DNA from: Sphingopyxis panaciterrulae
GTDB lineage: Bacteria; Pseudomonadota; Alphaproteobacteria; Sphingomonadales; Sphingomonadaceae
NCBI RefSeq assembly: GCF_014199295.1
Contig: NZ_JACIJH010000002.1
Location: forward strand, 391,001-455,000
Direction of reading: 5' to 3'
Length of the DNA stretch: 64,000 nucleotides
Part shown: piece by piece, positions 31,446 through 39,121 of the stretch
Position numbering within the stretch: position 1 is the first letter of the stretch
Layout of the letters: every line of letters begins with the position of its first letter
The notes under the pieces: generated by a model
The model's database searches: none
What the model was told of the DNA's origin: nothing
The model's input: the letters and a program-made list of their open reading frames with translations, nothing else
Program-made: the position numbers and the translations under genes

Positions 31446-32815
31446 TGGCGCGCCCACTCTCTCTCGCCGCGCTGATCCTGCCGCTGCTGCTCGCTGCCTG
31501 CGCACCCGCAATCGCCCCGCGGCCCGAGGCGAGCCTGGTCGCGCCGCCCGCCGGCTGGCGCACCGCGCTGCCCGAAAGCGGCGCGATGGACCGGCAGTGG
31601 TGGACCCGCTTCGCCGATCCCGCGCTGACCGCGCTGGTCAAACAGGCGCGCGCGAACAACAGCGATATCGCGATCGCCGCCGCGCGCGTCGCCGAGGCGC
31701 GGGCGCAGGAAAGGGTCGCCCGCTCGCTGCTGCTCCCGACGCTCAGCGTCGGCGGCCCGGCGGCCGAGCAGCGCAGCCTCAACGCCTTCGGGGTCGCGAC
31801 GACGAGCACGGTGGCGCAGCCGGCTTTCCAGGCAGCGTATGAGGTCGACCTGTTCGGCCGCAATGCCGCGCAGACCGAGGCGGCGCGCGCCAATGCCGCC
31901 GCGACCGCCGCGGCGCGCGAGACTGTCACTCTGTCGGTCAGCGCGGCGACCGCGAGCGGCTATATCGGCCTGCTCGCGCTCGACGCGCGCCGCGACCTGC
32001 TCCGCCAGACGCTCGCGTCGCGTGGCGAGGCGCTGCGCATCGCGCGCGACCGCGCCGAAGCGGGCTATACCTCGCAGCTCGAACTGCGGCAGGCCGAGGC
32101 CGAATATCATGCGACCGAGCAGCAGGTGCCCGCGATCGAGGCGGCGATCGCGCGGCAGGAAAATGCGCTGTCGCTGCTCGCCGGCGACACGCCGCACGCG
32201 ATTGCGCGCGGCGCCGGCTTCGACGCGCTGACGGCGCCCGCCGTTCCCGCCGTCCTGCCGTCGGAGCTCGTCCGCCGCCGTCCCGATATCGCGCAGGCCG
32301 AATATGCGCTCGCCGCGACCGACGCCAATCTGCGCGCGGCGCGGGCGCAATTCCTGCCGCAGGTCCGGCTGTCGGCGTCGGCAGGGGCGGCGATCTCGTC
32401 GGCGCTGTCCGACCCGGTCGGCATCTGGTCGATCGGCGGCAGCATCCTGGCGCCGCTGTTCCAGGGCGGGCGGCTGCAGGGTCAGTTCGATGCCGCGACC
32501 GCGCAGCGCGACCAGGCCGCCTTCGCCTATCGCAAGACGGTGCTCACCGTCTTTCGCGAGGTCGAGGACCAGCTTGCGGTGATCGACCGCCTCGGCGCGC
32601 AGGAGCAGGCGCTGCTCGCGCAGCGCAGCGCGGTCGCCGACGCGCTGCGCCACGCGACCAACCGCTACCGCGCCGGCTATTCCTCCTATCTCGAACAGAT
32701 CGACGCGCAGCGCGCGCTGCTTTCGGTCGACCTCGCGCTGATCCAGCTCCGCGCCGACCGGCTCACCGCCTATGTCGCGCTCTATCAGGCGCTGGGCGGC
32801 GGCGCGGCGGCCTGA
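31445..32815 (+). CDS. outer membrane efflux lipoprotein, NodT/OprM family
   Basis: A 456-residue TolC-like channel. Its lipoprotein signal is MARPLSLAALILPLLLAAC, with the lipidated Cys at about residue 19. Two similar OEP repeats follow, each with long helices (for example VAEARAQERVARSLLLPTLSVG, and SLLAG with a RRPDI motif). The start overlaps the HlyD stop by one base. It is the last gene of the TetR-MFS-HlyD-NodT operon and ends four bases from the convergent peptidase gene. Confidence 0.93.
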   Translation: MARPLSLAALILPLLLAACAPAIAPRPEASLVAPPAGWRTALPESGAMDRQWWTRFADPALTALVKQARANNSDIAIAAARVAEARAQERVARSLLLPTLSVGGPAAEQRSLNAFGVATTSTVAQPAFQAAYEVDLFGRNAAQTEAARANAAATAAARETVTLSVSAATASGYIGLLALDARRDLLRQTLASRGEALRIARDRAEAGYTSQLELRQAEAEYHATEQQVPAIEAAIARQENALSLLAGDTPHAIARGAGFDALTAPAVPAVLPSELVRRRPDIAQAEYALAATDANLRAARAQFLPQVRLSASAGAAISSALSDPVGIWSIGGSILAPLFQGGRLQGQFDAATAQRDQAAFAYRKTVLTVFREVEDQLAVIDRLGAQEQALLAQRSAVADALRHATNRYRAGYSSYLEQIDAQRALLSVDLALIQLRADRLTAYVALYQALGGGAAA

Positions 32816-32818
32816 CCG

Positions 32819-35056
32819 TCATTCGGCGTGTTTCGGGCGGCTGCGGTCGAGGAAGCGCTCGACCGTCCGCCACAGATGCGTCTGCCGCTCGGGCCCGGCG
32901 ATGCGGTGCGTCTGGCCGGGGTAGAGCATCATTTCGAACGGCGTGTCGCTTTCCTGCAGTTTCGAAATGACCGCGGCGGCGTGGTCGAAGACGACATTGT
33001 CGTCCGACATGCCGTGGATCAGCAACAGCGGCGTGCGGATGCGGCCCGCGTCGGCGATTGCATTCGACGCCTCATAGGGGGCGGGGTCGACCGCCGGATT
33101 GCCCATATAGCGTTCGGTATAGCCGGTGTCGTAGAGCTGCCAGCGCGTCACCGATCCGCCCGCGATCCCCGCCGCGTAAAATCCCGGCGGCGCCTTTTCG
33201 AGCAGTTTCAGCGTCATATAGCCGCCATAGGACCAGCCATAGATGGTGATGGCGTCGGGATCGACGAAGGGCTGCGCCTTCAGCCAGCGCGCGCCGAGCA
33301 TCTGGTCCTCGACCTCGACTGTGCCCATCGCATGATAGATCTGGTCCTCGAAGGCGCGGCCGCGGTTCGCCGAGCCGCGATTGTCGATCTGGAAATAGAT
33401 CCAGCCCTTCGACACCAGATATTGCGCGAAAGGCTTCATCCACTCGCGCGTCACCTCCTGCGCGGTCGGGCCGCCATAATGTTCGACGAACACGGGGTAG
33501 CGCTTGCCCGCTTCGAGTTCGGGCGTGATCATCCGATAATGCAGCGTGCTGCCGTCGGTCGCGGTCATCGTGCCGAAGGTCACCGGGCGATGCGCGGCGA
33601 GATAGGGCGCATAGGGATGCTTCGCGTCGATGCGGTTTTCCGAAATCCAGCCGCTCCGCCGGCCGTCGGCGCTCGCGGCATAGACCTGCGGTGGCTGCGT
33701 CGGCGACGACCGGGTGACGATCATCGCGCTGCCCGCCTTGTTCATCACCGCCGTGTTCGAAAAACCCGCTTCGGTCAGCCGCTGCGGTTCGCCGGGCGCG
33801 CGATAGTCGATGCTGTAGACATGCTCCTCGATCGCCTCGTCGCGGTTCGCGGTGAAGAAGGCGCGGTGCGCCGCCTGATCGACCCCGATCAGTTTCTGTA
33901 CCGTCCAGGTGCCGCGCGTGAGCTGGGTCATTGCGCCGTCTGCCCAGCGATAGAGGTGCATGAAGCCGTCGCGATCCGAACTCCACAGCAGGCTGCCGTC
34001 CTTCAGCGGCCGCAGATTGCCGGTGACGTTGACCCAGGTTTTCGCGGTTTCGGCGAACAGCGTCTTCGCCGCGCCGCTCGCCGCATCGACCGCGAGCAGG
34101 TCGAGCCGCTTCTGGTCGCGGTTCAGCCGCTGGACATAGAGGGTGCGCCCGTCGGCCGCCCAGCCCACCCCGACCAGATAGACATCGGGGTCGCTCCCCA
34201 GATCGACCTTCTGTCGCCCGCTGCCGTCGGGATTCGCGACCCACAGCGACACGGTCGCATTGGCGGTGCCCGCGGCGGGATAGCGCTGGTCATAGGTGCT
34301 GGCACCCTCGGCGCCGATCGCGGTGCGCGTGACCACCTGAACCGCGCTTTCGTCGAAACATTCGAAGGCGATGCGGTCGCCGGCGGGCGACCACCAGGCC
34401 CCGGTCGAGCGGCCGAACTCCTCCTGCGCGACGAATTCGGCGGTGCCGCATGTGATCGTCCCCTTGCCGTCGGTCGTGATCTGCGCCTCGCGCCCGTCGG
34501 CGAGCGATACGGCGAACAGATTCTGGTCGCGCACGAAGCTGATCCGCCGCCCGTCGTCGGCGATGTTGAGGTCGATTTCAGAGGCCTCGCTGCTCGTCAG
34601 CCGCCGCGTCTTGCCGTCCAGCGTCACCGTATAGACATCGCCGTCGAGCGCGAAGGCGACGAAACTTCCGTCGGGCGACCAGCTATAGTCGACCAGTCCC
34701 GACGATCCGCCGAGCCGCGCGCGTTCGCGCCGCATCTTTTCCGCCTCGGACAAGGCGGCGCCCGACCCCAGCCTTTCGGTGTCGACGAGCATCCGGGCGT
34801 GGCGCCCGTCGCGTCCGACCAGCCACAGGTCGCGGCGTTGCGCATCGTCGTCGCGGCCCTTCAGATAGGCGACGAAGCGCCCGTCGGGGGACGGCCGCAC
34901 CGCGCGCAGCGACGCGCCGTCGAGCGAGGGATCGGCGAACAGGCGTTCGAGAGTCAGCGGCTGCGGCTCGACCCGATCGCGCGCGGCGGCGGGGAGCGGG
35001 GTCATTCCGATCGTCAATGCCATTGCCAGTCCGCCCAGCCCCGTCTTTCCGCGCAT
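32819..35056 (-). CDS. dipeptidyl peptidase IV-type S9 peptidase, secreted
   Basis: A 745-residue serine peptidase. The start at 35056 has a GGGAGGAC Shine-Dalgarno and begins a signal peptide (MRGKTGLGGLAMALTIGM...AAA). A DPP4-type beta-propeller precedes the hydrolase domain with nucleophile Ser in GWSYGGY, Asp in HGMSDDNV and His near PGQTHRI. It removes N-terminal X-Pro or X-Ala dipeptides in the periplasm. It is monocistronic and converges with the efflux operon. Confidence 0.92.
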   Translation of the reverse strand: MRGKTGLGGLAMALTIGMTPLPAAARDRVEPQPLTLERLFADPSLDGASLRAVRPSPDGRFVAYLKGRDDDAQRRDLWLVGRDGRHARMLVDTERLGSGAALSEAEKMRRERARLGGSSGLVDYSWSPDGSFVAFALDGDVYTVTLDGKTRRLTSSEASEIDLNIADDGRRISFVRDQNLFAVSLADGREAQITTDGKGTITCGTAEFVAQEEFGRSTGAWWSPAGDRIAFECFDESAVQVVTRTAIGAEGASTYDQRYPAAGTANATVSLWVANPDGSGRQKVDLGSDPDVYLVGVGWAADGRTLYVQRLNRDQKRLDLLAVDAASGAAKTLFAETAKTWVNVTGNLRPLKDGSLLWSSDRDGFMHLYRWADGAMTQLTRGTWTVQKLIGVDQAAHRAFFTANRDEAIEEHVYSIDYRAPGEPQRLTEAGFSNTAVMNKAGSAMIVTRSSPTQPPQVYAASADGRRSGWISENRIDAKHPYAPYLAAHRPVTFGTMTATDGSTLHYRMITPELEAGKRYPVFVEHYGGPTAQEVTREWMKPFAQYLVSKGWIYFQIDNRGSANRGRAFEDQIYHAMGTVEVEDQMLGARWLKAQPFVDPDAITIYGWSYGGYMTLKLLEKAPPGFYAAGIAGGSVTRWQLYDTGYTERYMGNPAVDPAPYEASNAIADAGRIRTPLLLIHGMSDDNVVFDHAAAVISKLQESDTPFEMMLYPGQTHRIAGPERQTHLWRTVERFLDRSRPKHAE

Positions 35057-35169
35057 ATGTCCTCCCGCCTCGCTCAACCGTGCACGCCGCCCGCATGTCG
35101 GGAGGATACGCCTTTGTCAAACCGGTGGAGGCGAAGATGATTGGCTTTGAAAGGATCGTTTATCCGCTT

Positions 35170-35198
35170 CGTCACCCCGGATCAGGTCCGGGATGACG
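35170..35198. repeat. palindromic repeat, family B
   Basis: CGTCACCCCGGA / TCCGGGATGACG around a five-base loop, with one mismatched pair. It is a near copy of 20756-20784. It lies between the DPP-type peptidase gene start and the end of the XRE gene. Confidence 0.85.
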
Positions 35199-35219
35199 AA
35201 GGGGTAGCGCCGCGCCCGG

Positions 35220-35855
35220 TCAGCCGTGGAGGTTCATCAGCGAATCCATCAGCCCCTCGTCGGCGCTTGAGCAGACGCCGAGGACGAGCGCTTCCTCGCA
35301 GCCCTCGCCGACGACATAGGCATGGCCCATCGACGAATCGATATAGATGCCTTCGCCCGTTTCGAGCGCGACGGGGTCGTAGAATTCGCTGTGCACCTCG
35401 ATCCGCCCTTCGAGGACATAGATGAATTCCTCGCCCTGATGGCGCACCAGGTCGCCGAACTCGCGCGCGCTATGGGCGCGGATGCGCGTGAGGATCGGGA
35501 TCATCCGCTTTTGCCGCAGGTCGGTGCAGAGGTAATGATAGTCGTAATTGTCGGTGGTCACGCGCACCGCCGAATCGAGCGTGCCGATGCTGCGGCGGCC
35601 GGTGACGCGCGGCGCCGGGTCCTCGCTGCCTTCGGCGAACAGGTCCGACATGCGGATGTTCAGGCGCTGGCTGAGTTGCTGGAGCTTGTCGTAACTGAGT
35701 GTCAGCCGGTCGTGCTCGACCTTCGACAGCGTCGAGACCGGGATGCCCGATTTGGCGCTCATTTCCTTGAGCGTCCAGCCGCTGCGGCTGCGAATGCCGC
35801 GCATCACGGCGCCCAGCGTCGGGGGGTCCGTGAGGGTCGCCATCAATTTTTCCAT
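35220..35855 (-). CDS. XRE-family regulator with cupin sensor domain
   Basis: A 211-residue regulator. Residues about 15-72 form an XRE helix-turn-helix (LKEMSAKSGIPVSTLSKVE). Residues about 125-200 form a cupin_2 domain (HQGEEFIYVLEGRIEV, GEGIYIDSSMGHAYV). Such proteins sense small metabolites and often control amino acid or amine catabolism next door. It is divergent from the first serine hydrolase gene. A motif shared with the TonB-receptor promoter lies directly upstream of its start, so it probably controls the D-amino-acid peptide locus and itself. A second ATG four codons in (35843) is possible. Confidence 0.85.
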   Translation of the reverse strand: MEKLMATLTDPPTLGAVMRGIRSRSGWTLKEMSAKSGIPVSTLSKVEHDRLTLSYDKLQQLSQRLNIRMSDLFAEGSEDPAPRVTGRRSIGTLDSAVRVTTDNYDYHYLCTDLRQKRMIPILTRIRAHSAREFGDLVRHQGEEFIYVLEGRIEVHSEFYDPVALETGEGIYIDSSMGHAYVVGEGCEEALVLGVCSSADEGLMDSLMNLHG

Positions 35856-35858
35856 TCC

Positions 35859-35892
35859 ATGTTTGACAATTTTCCAATCAGGATCATTATGT
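35859..35892 (+). promoter_or_regulatory. promoter/operator motif shared with the TonB receptor gene
   Basis: TTGACA (35863-35868) followed by TTTTCCAATCAGGA and a CATTAT box at the distance of a -10. The core TTTTCC(A/G)AT(C/T)AGGA with TTGACA recurs at 38989-39027. It reads toward the serine hydrolase gene and abuts the divergent XRE gene start, so XRE binding would control both. Confidence 0.6.
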
Positions 35893-35987
35893 CCCTATCG
35901 GGCTAACGAACTGTTGGTCCCTTGGTAAGGGGTCGCGCCGCTCGCCGCAAGGTGTCACGAGCGCACCCGAACATGGGGGAGGAAGCG

Positions 35988-37973
35988 ATGCGGATCTTTC
36001 GCAAGCTGATGATGGGATTGGCGGCGCTCGCCGCCTTGCCGCTGGCCGCGGCACAGGGGCCGGTGCCGCAGCAACCGGCGCGGCAGCCGGAGGCGTCCGT
36101 GCCGCCGGCGACCGCAGCCCCGGCGACACCCGCCGCGCTCGACGCCAGGGATGTCGAGGCGTGGCTCGACGGCTTCATGCCCTATGCGCTCGACCGCGGC
36201 CGTATCGGCGGCGCGGTGGTTGTCGTCGTGCGCGGCGACGGGCCGGTGCTGGCGAAGGGCTATGGTTTCGCCGACGTCGCCTCGCGCAAGCCGGTCGACC
36301 CGGCGACGACGCTGTTCCGGCCCGGATCGGTGTCGAAGCTCTTCACCTGGACCGCGGTCATGCAGCAGGTCGAGGCGGGCAAGCTCGACCTCGACAAGGA
36401 CGTCAACGCCTATCTCGATTTCAAGATTCCGCCCTATGACGGCAAGCCGATCACGCTGCGTAACATCATGACGCACACCGCCGGCTTCGAGGAATCGGTC
36501 CGCTATCTGATCAGCAGCGACCCCAAGGCGGTGATGCCGCTGCAGGACTTCGCGAAGAAGGCGCTGCCCGCGCGCGTGTTCGCGCCGGGGACGACGCCGG
36601 CCTATTCCAACTATGCCACCGCGCTCGCCGGCTATATCGTCCAGCGCGTCAGCGGCGAGCCGTTCGACGATTATATCGACCGGCACATCTTCACGCCGCT
36701 CGGCATGAAATACGCAACCTTCCGCCAGCCGCTGCCGAAGGCGCTCGCTCCCTATATGGCGAGCGGCTATTCGACCGTCGCCGAAAAGGCCAAGCCGTTC
36801 GAGATCGTCGTCCCCGCGCCGGCGGGCAGCCTGTCGGCCTCGGGCGATGCGATGGGCAAGTTCATGATCGCGCACCTGAACGACGGCGCCGGGCTGCTGA
36901 AGCCCGAAACGGCGCGGATGATGCACGATTTCCATGCGCCCGGCACGGGTCCGCTCAACACGATGGCGCTCGGATTCTACGAACAATGGGTCAACGGTCA
37001 TCGCGCGATCGCGCATGGCGGCGATACGGAATGGTTCCATTCCTATCTGTGGCTGTTCCCCGACGCCGACATCGGCCTGTTCGTGTCGATGAACAGCCCG
37101 GGCAAGGAGGGCGCGGCGGGCGCGATCCGCAGCGCGCTGTTCCACGAATTCGCCGACCGCTACCTGCCCGGCGAAGCCGTGCCCGCGGCGCGCGTCGACG
37201 CGAAGACCGCGCGCGAGCATGCCGCGATGCTGGCCGGCCATTATGTGTCGAGCCGCGGTTCCTTCACCAATTTCATCAGCCTGTTCGGCCTGCTCGGCCA
37301 GGCCGAGATCGTGGTGAACGCCGACGGCAAGATCGCGATGCCGGCGCTCGACGGCCTCAGCGCCGGCGCGCGCGACTGGGTCGAGGTCGAACCCTTCGTC
37401 TGGTACGACACCGGCACCGGCGAGCGGCTCGCGGCCGAGGTGAAGGATGGGCGCATCGTGCGCATCAGCATCGACGCCGTCTCGCCCTTCATGCTGTTCG
37501 AGCCGGCGCCCGCCGGGGTCGATACGGCGTGGCTGATGCCCGCGCTGCTGATCTCGCTCGGTCTCGTCCTGCTCGCCGCCATCGCCTGGCCGGTGCGCGC
37601 GCTGATACGCCGCCATTATCAGACGCCCTTCGCGCTCGAAGGCCGTGCGCGGCGCGCGTGGCGCCTGTCGCGGCTGTTCGCCTGGCTGGTGCTGCTCGCG
37701 GTCGCCGGCTGGATGCTGCTGCTAGTCAGCTTCTCGGGCGATATCGGCAGCATCGGCGGTCCGCTCGACTGGCTGATCATCCTGCTTCGCGTGCTGACCC
37801 CGCTCGCGGCCTTCGGCCTGCTCGCGGCGTCGGCGTGGCACCTGTGGCTGTGCGTGCAGGGCAAGCGCCGCTGGACGATGACGCTCGGCGCGGTGCTGCT
37901 GCTGCTCGCGGCGCTGGTGCTCGTCTGGGTGACGCTCGCCTTTCACCTCTATGGCTTCAGCATGGTCTACTGA
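35988..37973 (+). CDS. serine hydrolase, beta-lactamase/D-aminopeptidase fold, with C-terminal membrane segments
   Basis: A 661-residue class C beta-lactamase-fold hydrolase. A signal peptide (1-24) is followed by the SxxK nucleophile at Ser114-Lys117 (SVSK) and a YSN motif (AYSNYATALAG). Three or four hydrophobic segments near the C-terminus (about 515-660) anchor it in the inner membrane. GGGGAGG precedes the start at 35988. Family members cut D-amino-acid peptides, beta-lactams or esters. Its stop overlaps the DgcA-like gene by one base, linking it to D-amino acid use. Confidence 0.85.
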   Translation: MRIFRKLMMGLAALAALPLAAAQGPVPQQPARQPEASVPPATAAPATPAALDARDVEAWLDGFMPYALDRGRIGGAVVVVVRGDGPVLAKGYGFADVASRKPVDPATTLFRPGSVSKLFTWTAVMQQVEAGKLDLDKDVNAYLDFKIPPYDGKPITLRNIMTHTAGFEESVRYLISSDPKAVMPLQDFAKKALPARVFAPGTTPAYSNYATALAGYIVQRVSGEPFDDYIDRHIFTPLGMKYATFRQPLPKALAPYMASGYSTVAEKAKPFEIVVPAPAGSLSASGDAMGKFMIAHLNDGAGLLKPETARMMHDFHAPGTGPLNTMALGFYEQWVNGHRAIAHGGDTEWFHSYLWLFPDADIGLFVSMNSPGKEGAAGAIRSALFHEFADRYLPGEAVPAARVDAKTAREHAAMLAGHYVSSRGSFTNFISLFGLLGQAEIVVNADGKIAMPALDGLSAGARDWVEVEPFVWYDTGTGERLAAEVKDGRIVRISIDAVSPFMLFEPAPAGVDTAWLMPALLISLGLVLLAAIAWPVRALIRRHYQTPFALEGRARRAWRLSRLFAWLVLLAVAGWMLLLVSFSGDIGSIGGPLDWLIILLRVLTPLAAFGLLAASAWHLWLCVQGKRRWTMTLGAVLLLLAALVLVWVTLAFHLYGFSMVY

Positions 37974-38983
37974 TGACAACGCAAAGCACGCAACTGGCGC
38001 TCGACCTTCGGGTCGAGCGCTTTCCCTATCACCGGCCCTTCCGCATCTCGGGCCATGTCTTCACCGAGACGGCGCTGCTCGTCGCCACCCTGTCGGACGG
38101 CGAGCATGTCGGGCGCGGCGAGGGCAACGGGGTCTATTATCTCGGCGACGATATCGACCATATGCTCGCCGAGGCGCAGCGCGTACGCGGCGCGATCGAG
38201 GCGGGGGCGACCCGCGACGACCTGCAGTCGCTGTTGCCGCCGGGCGGCGCGCGCAACGCGCTCGACTGCGCCTTCTGGGAACTGGAGGCGAAGCGCGCCG
38301 GGCGGCCGGTGTGGGACCTTGCCGGGCTCGACCAGCCGCGCGCGTTGCGCTCGACGCTGACGCTCGGTGCCGACGCGCCAGAGGCGATGGCGAAGGCGGC
38401 GCTCGCCATCGATCCGCAGGCGCCGGTCAAGGTCAAGCTGACCGGCGATCTCGACGAGGATATATTGCGCGTCGCCGCGATCCGCGCCGCGCGGCCGCGG
38501 GCCTGGATCGGGGTCGATGCCAACCAGGGCTATGACCGCCGGACGCTCGAGGCGCTGCTGCCGCTGCTCGTCGAACAGGGGGTTGCGCAGCTCGAACAAC
38601 CGCTGCGGCGCGGGGCCGAGGCCGATCTCGATGGGCTGAAGCGGCCCTTGCCCTTCGTCGCCGACGAAAGCGCGCTGTCGCTCGCCGACACGCCCTCGCT
38701 CGTCGGGCGTTTCGACGTCGTCAATATCAAGCTCGACAAGTGCGGCGGCCTGACCGAGGGACTGGCGATCGCGCGCCAGGCGCGGCAACTGGGGCTCGAC
38801 GTAATGGTCGGCAACATGATGGGCACCAGCCTGTCGATGGCGCCTTCCTATCTTGTCGGCCAGCTTTGCGACATCGTCGACCTCGACGGCCCGACCTTCC
38901 TCGCACGCGACCGCGAACCGGGTGTCACCTATCGCGACGGCATGATTCACTGCCCCGACAGCATATGGGGCGGGGGGAACTGA
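37973..38983 (+). CDS. dgcA: enolase-superfamily racemase: N-acetyl-D-Glu racemase (DgcA)-like or L-Ala-D/L-Glu epimerase
   Basis: A 336-residue muconate-lactonizing-type enolase-superfamily enzyme. The expected residues are visible: Lys pair in VKVKLTG (153, 155), metal ligands Asp182 (VDANQGY), Glu208 (LEQP) and Asp231 (ADESA), and second-base Lys253 (NIKLDKCGG). Dipeptide epimerases and DgcA share this set. A DgcN-like gene two genes on favours DgcA, which interconverts N-acetyl-D- and L-glutamate. Epimerisation of L-Ala-D-Glu from peptidoglycan is the alternative. It starts within the stop of the serine hydrolase gene (TGATG). Confidence 0.8.
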   Translation: MTTQSTQLALDLRVERFPYHRPFRISGHVFTETALLVATLSDGEHVGRGEGNGVYYLGDDIDHMLAEAQRVRGAIEAGATRDDLQSLLPPGGARNALDCAFWELEAKRAGRPVWDLAGLDQPRALRSTLTLGADAPEAMAKAALAIDPQAPVKVKLTGDLDEDILRVAAIRAARPRAWIGVDANQGYDRRTLEALLPLLVEQGVAQLEQPLRRGAEADLDGLKRPLPFVADESALSLADTPSLVGRFDVVNIKLDKCGGLTEGLAIARQARQLGLDVMVGNMMGTSLSMAPSYLVGQLCDIVDLDGPTFLARDREPGVTYRDGMIHCPDSIWGGGN

Positions 38984-38988
38984 TTTCA

Positions 38989-39027
38989 TCCTATTTGGAT
39001 TGACATTTTTCCGATTAGGACAATAGT
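38989..39027 (+). promoter_or_regulatory. TonB-receptor promoter with XRE-type motif
   Basis: TTGACA (39000-39005) is followed by TTTTCCGATTAGGA, as at 35859-35892. A second TCC-N5-GGA unit (TCCTATTTGGA) lies just before the -35, so two possible operator half-sites flank it. Confidence 0.55.
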
Positions 39028-39121
39028 CGTTAAAACGAAAATTGGCTGAGCCGTCCGGGGCTGGCTGGGGCTGCCATGGCTCCATATCCGCTCCGGGCAG
39101 GCATTCGGTAGGGGGAAGAGG

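Noticed and set aside
32828..35140. A 770-codon open frame on the plus strand
   Set aside because: Antisense to the DPP-type peptidase, with a low-complexity Arg/Ala/Gly composition and no domain.
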